Assembly (NCBI GenBank): GCA_963669155.1
Contig: OZ022577.1
Location: 31,471,053-31,535,052 of the forward strand
Length of the DNA: 64,000 nucleotides
Origin: Arbacia lixula
Lineage: Eukaryota; Echinodermata; Echinoidea; Arbacioida; Arbaciidae
Direction of reading: 5' to 3'
Shown here: positions 26,966-37,959 of the stretch, piece by piece
Position numbering within the stretch: position 1 is the first letter of the stretch
Layout of the letters: the number at the start of each line of letters is the position of its first letter
The notes under the pieces: generated by a model
Databases searched by the model: none
The model's input: the letters and a program-made list of their open reading frames with translations, nothing else
What the model was told of the DNA's origin: nothing
Position numbers and translations under genes: made by a program

Positions 26966-29900
26966 GTAAATGAAGTTATAAGAAAGAATATGCTAAAAGT
27001 ATTCTTTTAGTCAAAAGAGTTCATAGTTATATGCAATGTTTGTATATCATATGAATGGCACCTCATCAATTCACTTTTTGTCTTTAGAAATGTATTTTTC
27101 AATTGGCTACAAAACAAACAAATCCTGTATTTCATTAAAATTGTAAGTTATCTTTTGATTTGTGTGTTTAAAAATGTCTGATTATTGAAATACAAAATGT
27201 TATATTTTTCCAATAATGGAAGCAAGAAGTGCCTTGATTTTATGAAGTACCCAAACTAACACTTTTGTTCTACTGCATGTATTGATAAAAACACCGATTC
27301 TAATTCCAAACTATATAGGTAAATGGAGAAATTCCAGACTACGATGAGCTATACAGGCGGTTCCAGGAAGAGGTTCAGAGAAAGAAGCGAGAAAAGGAGC
27401 CGACTGTTGTAGAGCCATTTAACCTTCGGACTGCTCGCATCCCTTCACGTCAGTCCAAGATCCTGGCGGAAATGGAGGCTGAAGAAGAGCGCAGAAAAGA
27501 GGCTCTGCGTGGTACCCTGTCAAGATCAGCTTCTCTCAGAAGGTAGTTAGCATTAGTCAATTGTTTTATTTTTCATTGTATCCCTCATTGATATGTTCCA
27601 GCCCGTTGATTGGTTAAAAGTGTGTCACATGACCACAAATAGTTTGACTTTGTGTAAGAGAAACACGCAGAGTGAAGCAAAAGAATATATTTTGACGTTA
27701 TTAGAGAAAAAAAAATGCATGTTTCCCTCTGTCTCAATATTGGTTCATCCCTTGTAAATTCATGACACAAAATCTATGTGACACATTTTTTTCCAGGGTA
27801 TGGGGTACTTTGTATACAATATCTTTCAAAAATTAAAAAATGTGAAACAATAAATTTCATATAACATCAATAATAGGGTCTGGGCCAACTTGGCTACGTT
27901 TGAAAGCAAGGGTTGGGGTTCCCTTGTATTAGCCCCTCACAGCTCAAACCAAAAAATCAACATGCATTTCAATCTGCTTCCTCTTGCTATGTTGGGCTAA
28001 TTCATGTCTTGCTTTGAGCTCATGCATTGTGAGTAACCAATATTGATTTTTGTTTTGACAAGAGGAAGCTCCTGTATTAATATTTTGATGAAATGTCAGG
28101 AATAAATGGAATGGGTACTTCATGAACAAACAACGCAAGAATTGATGCAAAACTGGAAAAAAAATTAAATGGAAAAACATTTGTTGCTAATTTTACATGA
28201 CCCCCATCCAAACTAAAATTGCCCATAGAAAGAGCATTACATTTGGAATATCATTATTCCTCCTTCATCACCCCAAACATTAGGACTATTGATAGTGGGG
28301 ACACTCTCCCTTCAAAGACGACGGTTTCAAATGAGCTCCGAAAGAGCTCAACATCAAGAAGTCTGAACGAGCATGCTGAGAAGGAGAGACAGGAGATGGA
28401 GAAGGAGAAGCAGCGAAGATATCGGGAGAAGAGGATGCAGAGGTTCATTTCGAGCAAGGCGAAGGCCAACGACACGTCCCAGAGCTTGGATATGACCAAC
28501 AAAGAAAAGCTGAGACAGCACAAGTGAGCTTCATCCTGACTGTGCTGTTCATTTCTGTCAATGCTTTTTGATACCAAGGTGTTAAAAAAAATGTTTATAC
28601 TAAAGAAAAATGATTTTGCAAAAGTTGCATCATTATAAATTTAATGGATATCATTTTTTTTTTAAGAAGCAGGTGTCATTTCATACTTACTGAGATTTTC
28701 ACTTTATAGGAAAAATTTGAACTTACAAAATGTGTGCATATCAGATATTCGATCCAGAACATGAATTCACAATTTCATGAATTATGAAATTTATGAATTA
28801 CATTGTGATGGCAGATGGATCCACAGTCATCTTTTGTGACAATAATTGTAAATATACCTCTGATATACATATAACATTACAAATGACAGATGAAGATAGA
28901 TTTATCAGTATACCATTGAGTTGTGTTCATTCTTGCTTACCTAAACTTTCATTTAATCATTTCTACTTCAATACCACTTATTCACGCAGGCTGTCTGAAC
29001 AGGCTCGGGAGGAGGAGTATGAACGGGAGCTGCAGGAGATGATGGCAAGGATTGAATCACGCCCTCTACTGTTTGAAAGAGAGAGAGAAGTGAGTGTTTC
29101 TGCCTTGGATTGGATTTCACTTGGTACATGTATTCATGTCTATCGCTTTTGTTACTTTACCAATTTTGAACGCTGTCGACAGTTATTTTGAGATTTATCA
29201 GTGGTTGTTTGAATCATTCAAAAGTTCTCAAGAAATTACACCATTGTATACTGATTATAGGAGAACAATATTCAATCTATGGGTATGGGTAAGTAACTGT
29301 GTTAAATTTAGTACAACAGTGGTAATGTGCCAGTGCAAACAAGCATTAATCCCCTTGTGCTCGTAACTTGAATTACCTTAATTGACCATAGAATGTCAGC
29401 GTTCATTAAAGGAGAATCTGTTGTCACAGAGAGACACCCCTCCCCTTCCCACCCCCTCTCCCCTCTTTTTCATGGCTTTCACATGATTTTTCTGCTCTGG
29501 GATTGTGGAAAGGACATTATCCCAGGAAGTACTGTAAGCCACATAATCTTGCCACTTTTTCATGTCTCTGTTAGATTAACTTTCTATTGTTTGAAGCAGA
29601 CCATTAAAAAAAAATGTCACTGTGTTTTTGTTTGCACTCCCAGCTAAATGCAATGAAATGCCACTTTTTCTTATTGCCTGTAAAAGTATTCTGCTTCAGC
29701 TGAATGTTACCAAGAAACGTGAGAGTTTCATAAGGTGTATAAAATCTCTCCAACACTTTTTTTGTTTTTTTTACTGTTCTCACTGTGTAAGTGTTTGCAC
29801 TCCCAGCTAAGTGCAATACAAATTTCACTTTTTTATCACCTGTAAAAGTCTTGTGCCTTAGCTGAACATTATCATGGAGTATGTTGTTTTGTATCCCCCA

Positions 29901-30171
29901 GCTGAACGCCAAGAAACGTGCAGAACGGAAATACGAGAGTGCCCTAAAGAGTGCGGGAATCAGCGAAGACTTCTTGGAGCGCAAGGGGCGCTCGGGGGGC
30001 ACCTCAAGAAAATCAAGCACCGGTGGGAAAGGAGCAGAGGACAGTGCCAGTGAGGCAAGCTATCACTATGACGATGATGACTTTGGGGGGTATAGTGGAG
30101 CAGGAAGCGATAAGGGTGATGGGAAGGGAGATTATGAAGATGGAAGCTCTTATGCAAGTGGGGATGATTAG
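25418..30171 (+). CDS. FAM161: FAM161 family centriole/cilium protein, complete five-exon gene
   Basis: Exons 25418-26965, 27319-27542, 28284-28523, 28990-29089 and 29902-30171 join in phase to 793 codons. The human relatives FAM161A and FAM161B are roughly 650-720 residues. The start MATAHSLS (AAC ATG G context) was preferred to an in-frame Met 60 codons upstream, because the upstream part lies in CpG-rich leader-like DNA. Family-typical blocks are FKATPVPAHTFLPLYDEL (about residue 364), FKAKPVPRSVFDPVVDERI (about 434), FRPQVNGEIPDYDELYRRFQ (about 511, split by intron 1) and EPFNLRTARIPSRQ. Charged helical stretches and an acidic, glycine-rich tail follow. FAM161 proteins bind microtubules and sit at centrioles and the ciliary base; FAM161A loss causes retinal degeneration in humans. 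A-type versus B-type is not decidable here. Confidence 0.9.
26966..27318 (+). other. FAM161 intron 1
   Basis: A short AT-rich intron, gtaaat...ctatatag. The first bases of the intron (GTAAATGAAG) resemble the first bases of exon 2 (GTAAATGGAG), so read-through adds VNEVIRKNM.. before a stop. The homologous frame VNGEIPDYDEL is in exon 2. Confidence 0.75.
27319..27542 (+). CDS. FAM161: FAM161 exon 2
   Basis: Encodes VNGEIPDYDELYRRFQEEVQ, then KEPTVVEPFNLRTARIPSRQ and SKILAEMEAEEERRKEALRG. This is the most conserved part of the family. It ends AG|gtagtt within an Arg codon. Confidence 0.92.
27543..28283 (+). other. FAM161 intron 2
   Basis: AT-rich intron gtagtt...acattag. No repeat boundary or extra exon was recognised. 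Confidence 0.7.
28284..28523 (+). CDS. FAM161: FAM161 exon 3
   Basis: Encodes TIDSGDTLPSKTTVSNELRK then EHAEKERQEMEKEKQRRYRE, a strongly charged predicted coiled coil. The donor is CAA|gtgagc. Reading through gives Lys then TGA, so splicing here is needed to reach the C-terminus. Confidence 0.88.
28990..29089 (+). CDS. FAM161: FAM161 exon 4
   Basis: A 100-nt exon between ..ttcacgcag and gtgagt encodes LSEQAREEEYERELQEMMAR then IESRPLLFERERE. Its first base completes the Lys codon split after exon 3, and it ends in phase 0. Confidence 0.88.
29090..29901 (+). other. FAM161 intron 4 with internal duplications
   Basis: Contains a roughly 160-bp imperfect tandem repeat: TGTTTGCACTCCCAGCTAA at about 29631 and 29790. 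A sequence at about 29697-29725 resembles the start of exon 5 (see findings). Confidence 0.7.
29902..30171 (+). CDS. FAM161: FAM161 exon 5 and stop
   Basis: Starts after ..tatcccccag with LNAKKRAERKYESALKSAG and ISEDFLERKGRSGG, then a Ser-rich stretch. The tail is rich in Asp, Gly, Ser and Tyr (DDDDFGGYSGAGSDKGDG) and ends at TAG. Acidic C-termini occur in several cytoskeletal adaptor proteins; no specific role is claimed. Confidence 0.9.
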   Translation: MNAKKRAERKYESALKSAGISEDFLERKGRSGGTSRKSSTGGKGAEDSASEASYHYDDDDFGGYSGAGSDKGDGKGDYEDGSSYASGDD

Positions 30172-30396
30172 TGGTTAGGTAGTGATGGATATGTGTAAAC
30201 AGATTGAACAGATTTCTCTGTGAGTTTATGATGTTCATTAAATTGGATTAGTACCTCTACATTGTTGTAAATGTCAGAACTGAAATCTTGAAAGAAACTA
30301 TTCAATATAAATATATATTTTAAAATGGTGTGGTGACTGGTGATGATTTATGTTATATCTTAGTACTATTCTGCTACACTGGAAAACTTATACAAT

Positions 30397-30402
30397 AATA
30401 AA
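30397..30402 (+). terminator. Candidate proximal poly(A) signal
   Basis: AATAAA 226 bases after the FAM161 stop codon. Downstream sequence is only weakly GT-rich. Confidence 0.4.
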
Positions 30403-31469
30403 GGAGTAAAAACACAGAGAATTATGAAAAATGGGATTAGATGCCAGATTACATTATGGTTAGTACAATGTGTTGCCAGGAAAATACAACTGAGGTGATA
30501 CAGGCAAAAATATAAAATACTGAATAGGTCATATTTCAAACAATATGTATCACAGCTCACAAGGATGTGTAATATTGTACATTATGCCCACCATTTCACC
30601 ATGTGACATGATGTTTTGAAAATGAGAGGTGATGTAAACAGGGATGGGAAGAAATGTAAAATGTAATATATATTTTTGTTAGTAACAAATCGGGTGTAAT
30701 TTTGTGATGGTTTTGGAATATTAGGACGAGAACTTTTGAATGAAATTGATAGAAGAATTACGGTTCAATGTAAACATTGTATAGCACTAAAAAATATGTA
30801 AATATGTAGTGGATTTATGCTTTGCTAGATGAACATGCTTGCGGATATGATCAAATATTGTTTTGTTTCATGTGCATTGTTGGTGGTATGTGTTATGTTT
30901 ATGTGAGCTTTTCTATTTAGTAGCTGAATTGCATTGCTTTGTTAGAATATAAATCATTCACATAGTATTCTTATCAATACACATAGGCAAGATAACAATT
31001 GCACTTTCTCGTACCCTCTATTATTTGGTGTAAATGTTGTGTGTAATGTTGCTTAGACATGCCTTCTTTTGATATCCCATCAATTTGAAACAAAATAATA
31101 GTTTGTACATGTATTATGTTTTGACAACATTGTGTAATATAATCTGTTGACTTGTGTATTCTTTGTGCATATAGCTGTGGAAGTGATTCGATGAGTTGTG
31201 ATATTGTGGTCTATAAAATTTAATCCACTTCTCTGTAACAAAAGACTTGCTACATTGCAGATATTTTATAATACATGTATATTGTATGCAATTTTGTTAA
31301 ATGCTGAGTATTCTAAATACAGTGTAATTTGTGTATTCCGATGTACATGTATAATGTTCGCATCATAGTTATGGAACTGTATAAGGAAGTATGAAGCTAC
31401 ATGTAAATTTTTGTTTGAAGTCTTTTGGTCAGAGATAGAGTTCTTGCAAATGTGGAAAGATAAAGTGTG

Positions 31470-31912
31470 GGTGAAAGACAGGGTGTCCCTTTGGCAGGTT
31501 AAAAAAGAAAAGATTATACTGTATCAGAACTTCTCTCTCAGTAATAGAAACAGTAATGGAAACTACCTTGAAGCAAAATTATAGCAGTCACTAGATTTTG
31601 AGGAGGGTTTAGGCTTGTCATCCAAAACCTGTAGCCTAGAGACCAAACACCATTGTGCTATGGTCTGCAACTCAGTGCATGCATTCAGTGGGAACATGCC
31701 CGCCGTCCGGTGCAAATTGCGCCCTGACAGGGGCAATACGAATGTGAATGGAGACTATGGCTGTAGGTTTCAATTGTAAACACCAATAGTTTTTCACTTT
31801 TCCAGGAAAGGTGCATCAGGCTATGACTGAGATTTCACACACATATCGGTAGGATAAACTGCTGATTCCTGTTGAGTTTTGTGACTTTTAAAAGGGGACA
31901 CCCTGCCTTTCA
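31470..31912. mobile_element. MITE family 2, copy 2
   Basis: Ends are inverted GAAAGACAGGGTGTCCCTTT / AAAGGGGACACCCTGCCTTTC. Internal blocks GTCATCCAAAACCTGTAG and AGTTTTTCACTTTTCCAGG match copy 1 at 7790-8228 in the same order. Confidence 0.7.
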
Positions 31913-32498
31913 GTTCAGGCATAGAGTTAAAATTATATTAGATGGTTGTGCTACATGTAATAGTTCTCTCTTAATGCATATTGAATGTTCATACAAATAT
32001 CTCCAATCCCGGTCAGTCCATTGTGATTGAGTTTTGTATTAGCATTTATATGAATTATTTCAACATTTCCAAGAATGGGATATTTACCATGTATAACATG
32101 CATTGAAAGTGGTTATTAGTACAGAATGCTGTATTCACAAGTGCCTGTTTATCAGCACTTCTCCACATGATAAAACCTGTTTCATTCCATATTTTCTACT
32201 TCACACATTCCTGTTTTTCTTATCTTACTTCTGTTTTTATATTATGTTTTTTTGTCTATTTTAGTAAATCTATAGTGAAATTGAAATCAAATGCCTTGAA
32301 TATATGTACTACTGTATATGTAGTATGGTAAATATGTGCATAGAACATGATTACAAACCTAATGTCAATTCTTTCTTCTGTAAGGAAATTTGCAGAAAAA
32401 TCACCTTGACTTTGCAGTACATGTTTCATTAAATTACCATTTGTCAAATGAATGTTAATCTTGGCTTTGTTTTTATTTAAAGGGAAATAATTTTACTA

Positions 32499-32504
32499 AA
32501 TAAA
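32499..32504 (+). terminator. Candidate distal poly(A) signal
   Basis: AATAAAG, followed about 35-75 bases later by TGCTGTGTTGCTTTTGGG and TTTTGTTGTTGTGTTT, a good GT/T-rich downstream element. Confidence 0.45.
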
Positions 32505-32520
32505 GTTACTACATGTATAA

Positions 32521-33930
32521 TGATATGCTAAAGTTATGCTGTGTTGCTTTTGGGGGGGGAGGACTTACTTTTGTTGTTGTGTTTAGTTACCTTTGAATTG
32601 AATACCACAGCAAAATCTGTAGCTACCCCAGAGCGATCTAGCGCCATCTGTTGGTAGAATTTTGTGGCTTTCATAATGATGGGCTGTAAAAACTTGGGCT
32701 GTAAAAACTCCATAATCTTTATGGAGATTGTGTGTATTACAGGTGAATAAACTTGCATGTGGCACTCAAAGAATTAAATCTTGATTATATAATTGATTTA
32801 TACATTTTAGACGATTCCTCCATGAATTTGTGACAAAATGGAAGATGAGAGTTCTATAAGATGGAAGCTCTCGATCCAAGTTTGTGGGTTACCACTGCTA
32901 CCAAACCCTTGCCTTCATTTCAGTGATGAAATCAAGTTTGATTGTTCTGTTTTACACTAAAATGATAGTAATCTCTGTGAAACTTCATAAACTTGCACTG
33001 CATTAATTCAGCTCTGGTACAGAGATACTGTGCAAACTACATTGGACACGCAAATTAACTGCCATATGACATTACGATTGCCAAATTCCGCTTGAACTTT
33101 TAATTATATGTCCATATTTAGTTATATAATCAGCCCATGTTCAACTTACTCTTCCATTTCCATAGAGAGAAATATGTGTGTTTGTGTGTGTGTGTGTGCG
33201 TGTGTAGGAGGGGATGGCAACAAAGCATGATAATGTAATCAGATGTTACTAAATTAGCTCATTTTGACACTCTACACAATTATTCATATCTACATATTCA
33301 TATATAATATTCACACTTTGTCTGTGTTTATGTATTAAATATGAGTAGGCCCATGTCTAAAAAGAAAAAAAAAGCTTTGTAAAGTAACAAAAGAAAGATT
33401 TTACACAGCATTTGAAGAAATGTTCCAAAATGACATAAAAACATCACAGGACACACTTAAATTTGATGTGGATTTTGATATATTCATATATTCCTATAGT
33501 CAATGAGGGTAAAGTGCATCACTCAAAATTTAAGAATTTTTTTCTTGAGTTTTATACATGTTCTTTTTATTTATATATCACTATTTTAAGAGAGGTTTCA
33601 TCGGATATAAAAAAAGGGTAATGTATTTGTATACTAAATAAAAAGATGATTGAACAGAATTTCATTAATTTTTTTAAAGAGAGTTTTAAAAGGTATATTA
33701 TTTGATCGTATATCAGCTAGCTAGATGATTCATAAATCTTGATGGAGAAGGAAAAATAATTAGAGGTCTAGGTCAAAAGACAACTTTTTTCCAGGCCAAG
33801 TAGCAGGAATGTGTATTATTATTGTGGCTTTATTTTATTGTTAGTGCATAAGGGAGGAGGCATGTCAGACCATTATGGTTTATTTTTTTAAATCTTGATG
33901 AATCATACTGCAGTGTATTTGATTTACAGG
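32521..33930. other. Intergenic, AT-rich
   Basis: Contains GGGCTGTAAAAACT twice in tandem (about 32681-32710) and a GT microsatellite at about 33174-33207. No gene recognised. Confidence 0.5.
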
Positions 33931-34090
33931 GTTTATGTCTCATGTGATTATAAATGAACAATACATATAGTTTTGTTTCTGTTTGTGTATCATGAGCTTA
34001 TCGGGCTTTCGGTTTATGTCTCATGTGACTATATGAACAGTACACATAGTTTTGTTTCAGTTTATGTATCATGTGCTTATTAGCCTTCCA
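33931..34090 (+). repeat. Tandem duplication with 81-bp period
   Basis: GTTTATGTCTCATGTG starts at 33931 and again at 34012. CATAGTTTTGTTTC and GTATCATG(A/T)GCTTAT follow in both copies. The copies have diverged by several substitutions. Confidence 0.8.
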
Positions 34091-34098
34091 ATTTTGCG

Positions 34099-34302
34099 AG
34101 AGGTTGAATATTGAATATTCAATTGAATATTCAAATCAATATTCATTATTCAAATACATTTTGTTGAAAAAGAAAAGGAATGTCTCAGCTACTGGCTGCC
34201 TATTCTTCAGGTTATCCATTGACCTAAAGAATAAATTGCCTGCATTTGTGAGATTCTTTTTTTTTCGACAACCCATAATTGAATATTCAATATTCAACCT
34301 CT
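34099..34302. mobile_element. MITE with AGAGGTTGAATATTG termini
   Basis: A 204-bp element whose left end AGAGGTTGAATATTGAATAT is repeated inverted at the right end. The ends themselves contain nested GAATATTC palindromes. No coding capacity and no clear target duplication. Confidence 0.65.
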
Positions 34303-34729
34303 TTACAAAAATGAGCAGTGCTCATTCAAGCAAGAGTTATTTTTGGACGTTTTGGTGTCAGATGAAATTTGAGACTATAAGCTATCCATACATGTAAATT
34401 ATATTCTCCCCAGAATCAATTTTTTTAATAATTTACCAGCCATTTCAAAGGTGTATATTTATTTTTTAGACACATGATATAACATGAAACATAATGAAAA
34501 AATACATCAAAATGGAAATGAAAATAGCTTTTACCTATTTATCTGTATCCATTTATCTATCTTTATGAATTTACAAGATGACTCAATATTTATGAGGTTA
34601 GTGCACTTTTCAGACTAACCAAATACATTACTCTTTGTCAATGTGTATAGGCTACTGACTGCATTATCTTTAAAGTTATCCAGCTAGGATATATATTAAT
34701 CTGTATTATGTATTTACATCTATGGTATC

Positions 34730-34820
34730 TACCTTCTACTTATCTATCTTTGTATATCTTTGTATATCTTTCCATCTATCTGTCTATCTCTCCATCCATC
34801 TAACTCTCTTGATCTATCCA
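34730..34820. repeat. Cryptic CTAT/CATC simple repeat
   Basis: Interrupted TATCTTTGTATATCTTTG and CATCTATCTGTCTATCTC units. Low complexity, no gene. Confidence 0.7.
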
Positions 34821-34929
34821 ATCACTTATCTGTATCTAAAAGCAAGCTCTAACTCAGATCTGTCCCTTAACATATGTTGATTTCTATTTATCAATTTTAT
34901 TTCACACCATTATATAGTTCATGGGGCAG

Positions 34930-35188
34930 TTAATGGGACCCAGCTTAAAACCTCGCCCAAAGTTACATCGAGGAAGTTACAAACACCTTTGTTTTCTTTG
35001 TTATTGTTTGGTTAGGACGGAAGTGCTGTTTTTTAAATGGTCATAGGTCACCACTAGTCGTCTATTATCATATCCGGTTTCAATCGTCACAACAGAAAAA
35101 AGAGAGACAAAGCGGAGCAAGGAACCCGTATAACTCTAATACAGGTGAAACAAAGGAACTCACACATAATTCATCACATTCTCCAGAG
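34930..35188 (+). other. Possible noncoding first exon / promoter for HECTD1
   Basis: Locally less AT-rich than its surroundings, with an ETS-like GGACGGAAGTG (about 35016) and TATCCGGTTT. It ends CTCCAGAG|gtaaga, a strong donor at 35189. A good acceptor (..TTTCGTTCTGTAG) lies at 37703, just upstream of the HECTD1 start codon. The pairing is inference only. Confidence 0.25.
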
Positions 35189-35190
35189 GT

Positions 35191-37440
35191 AAGAAATATG
35201 CGGATTGTATTTTACGTGTTTGTTCTTGATGATTGCTATAGTTTCATGTCCATATTTCGTACGACCGACATGACAACGCATCGCATCGCCTATCGAAAGC
35301 CCGAGCAAGCGCTTGATTGCAGCAGCCCGATCCCAGGCAGTTTCGAGCTGATTCAACTGGCCATTGGCATAGCCCGACCAGCTGTGCCTGTGCCAAGCTT
35401 GCCTGCGCGTAGCCTGTGTATGCATAGCATTTGCTGGTCTGTGACTGACTGTGCACTGTGCATGTGTTTATCGTTAGGTTGGACGGGCTAAGTAGAGTAA
35501 GTGATTCTCATTAATGTGAGCATAATGTTTAATGTCTGTCTCAGTGTTTTTAGATTACTTATGTATCAAGGGAAAGATAATCCAACACTTGAGATTTGTC
35601 CTTCTCGATTCCAAAATCAGTGTTTGAAATTCCTCAAACTAACGTTTCGTAAACTACATGTAGGCCTAAGTCTTAGATTCATTTTAGTGTTTTGATTTGT
35701 TCCAACTTACAAGTGGCCCTGTTGAGTTAAGTATTATTATGTCTTTTATTTTTTACTTACGATGAGGACAGCGTAATCAATGGAAATGGAAAAGATTGAG
35801 CCTCAAAAACATTAATGTTTCTGAAAAGTAGACTCTATCAAATAATAGCACCACAAGTTTGCCGTCTTAATTCCTTGAAAGGTGAGCAGAGCTGCATCAG
35901 TAAATGCAACTCTATTTCATTTTCTGATCAAAGTTTTTGGTTTGCGCTGCATACACACTGCTACAGTAGTTAAATTGAACCATTAAAATGTTGTGAAATA
36001 AGTCCTCATGGAATAGTGTGATTGTTTTACTGTGTAAAACTTGTAACATACAAATTTATGAAAGTGTATATTTTTGTCTTGTTCATAATGTTTGATGGAA
36101 TCTCTGATTGCAAGTCTATTCTTTTGTTGGGGATCACACATGTGAGCTTGTACATGTATCATTTCATTGTAATCAATTTTTGGCCCTTGAGTGCTGATCA
36201 TATTACTGTAGAACATAATGATATGATGTATGTTTAAATTTACATTCCTAAAAGCGGAAAATATTTGCTCTCTACAGAACCACTTAGTGTACAAAAGTGC
36301 AGGAGGTTGACATGCAGTGGACAATTATCATCTTTGTGTTCCCTTACAAATAATCAGTGTTTCATGAATTTCAAAACATTCTGAAGGTCCATTGTGCCAG
36401 AAATGACTGCATTCTTTAGAAATTTGTACTGTTAAATGAATGCTCTGATTGTAGTTTGCACTTTAATATTCCGTTGTATGTGCTCGTGGGTAAAGATGAA
36501 AATACAATCCGAAAATGAAATATACCTTTACTTATTTACTTTGTTTCACTTTGGTGTTGAGGCTTGTAGCTTCTGCTAATGTGTCCTTCTTAACGAGACT
36601 TAGTTGATGTTGATATTGGTGCTGGTTTACATCTCTTGTAGTTCTATGAGACATGAAAAGTTTGATTAACATGTTTAAAAATTGAATTTATGTGGCATTT
36701 TGCTTAGAATATGGTGTTACTATTTTTAATATGTGCATAAATTTATGAATGTTTAATCTAGAGTTTATAGCATTGTTGCTCAAAAGTCTGTGCCACTTTC
36801 TGTTGTGGAGCATTATAAGACAATGGTTACATGTATCTATTTGTTAGTACATGTAGGTGCCATTTCTGTGCACAGTTTAGCGCTAATAGGCGAAGCTGAA
36901 GGAAGCATATTTTTTCGGCCATACCAAAGGTGACAAGTAATATGTGTGCATAGCAATTAGGAAAATCAGCAAAAATCATCCCTCTTAACCAAATGAATAC
37001 TGGTCATAATTAGCTTTCACCATGCAACAAATTCCTTGTTTTATCCATAAAGTATAAATAAACAAATATGAAATAAATATTAAAATAAATAAATGTAAAG
37101 GTTATTACACTTAGGTCTATCGGTACCTTGAAGATTTTGGTACATCTCCCATATTACAAGAGTTCACATTACAAAGAAATGAAATGGCTGCTTCCGTAGA
37201 CATCTAATTTAAACACCAACTAATGTAAACTACAACATGCTCAAGCTTATGCATGTATGTAGCTAGCCTGTGCACACAAGCACATACACAGCGCGCTGGA
37301 TCAATCGGCTGGCCCAGAGCAACCTACATGTAGCTTGCATAGAGTTTTAACACAAAAGGAAAATGCTGCACGAAAATTGCACAGTGCTGCACAACAAATG
37401 CACGGCTGGAATAATTGGTAAAATGAATGCATAATCATGT
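35191..37440. other. Intergenic (or 5' UTR intron), no gene recognised
   Basis: AT-rich with scattered short frames that lack recognisable domains. The GC-richer stretch at 35270-35480 encodes no known motif in any frame. Confidence 0.45.
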
Positions 37441-37819
37441 GACTCACTTCCGGGATTCCTATTGGTTACATTCTTTAACCTGTCTTTTAATATGTGTTAA
37501 TGTGAATATGAAGAAAGTTTTTAAAAAGTGTACTTGTACTCGGTTGTACTAGGATCATGGTACCAACAAAGGAGAAAAGTGAAGGGAGAGTCACATTAGG
37601 CATTCTTTGCCTTTTCCTTCTCCAACCTTTTCTCCTTTTTGTCATATCCGCCATCTTCCGTCTGCAATTAAATCCTCCACTCATTTCACCTTTCGTTCTG
37701 TAGGTCTAAGACTAGTGAAACGGGCCTACTACAGGGGAGTGCCATAGGGAGCGAGGTGTTGTGTTAGAGGAGGGAGTTGTCGTCGTCGTCGCTGCGAGGC
37801 AGTCCCGCTCCCAGCAACA
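37441..37819 (+). promoter_or_regulatory. HECTD1 proximal promoter / 5' UTR
   Basis: Contains an ETS-type CACTTCCGGG, an inverted CCAAT box (CTATTGGTTA) directly after it, and CCGCCATCTTCC, close to the YY1 consensus. A GTC-rich leader (GTTGTCGTCGTCGTCGCTGC) precedes the ATG. ETS, CCAAT and YY1 sites are common at TATA-less housekeeping promoters. Binding is inferred. Confidence 0.5.
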
Positions 37820-37959
37820 ATGGCGGAGGTGGATCCAGAAACACTGCTGGAGTGGCTCCAGATGGGCCAAGGGGAGGAGAGAGACATGCAGCTGATTGCC
37901 CTGGAGCAGCTCTGTATGCTCCTGCTCATGTCAGATAATGTGGATCGCTGTTTTGAGAG
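37820..37959 (+). CDS. HECTD1: HECTD1 exon 1 (start codon)
   Basis: 46 codons plus two bases: [20 protein letters not shown], then [20 protein letters not shown]. The donor is GAGAG|gtaggt. The Arg/Ser codon at the junction is completed as AGC (Ser). Confidence 0.95.

Larger units (their letters stand above)
30172..32520 (+). other. Probable FAM161 3' UTR / downstream region
   Basis: AT-rich sequence without coding potential follows the stop. AATAAA occurs at 30397-30402, giving a short UTR, and again at 32499-32504 just before a GT/T-rich stretch, allowing a long UTR. A MITE (31470-31912) lies inside the longer version. Which site is used cannot be told from the sequence. Confidence 0.5.

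Noticed and set aside
28784..29191. 135-codon frame overlapping FAM161 exon 4
   Set aside because: Only 28990-29089 has family similarity and proper splice borders; the remainder is intron.
35198..35491. 97-codon frame in a GC-richer patch
   Set aside because: Frames on both strands are similarly long and no domain is visible; probably noncoding.
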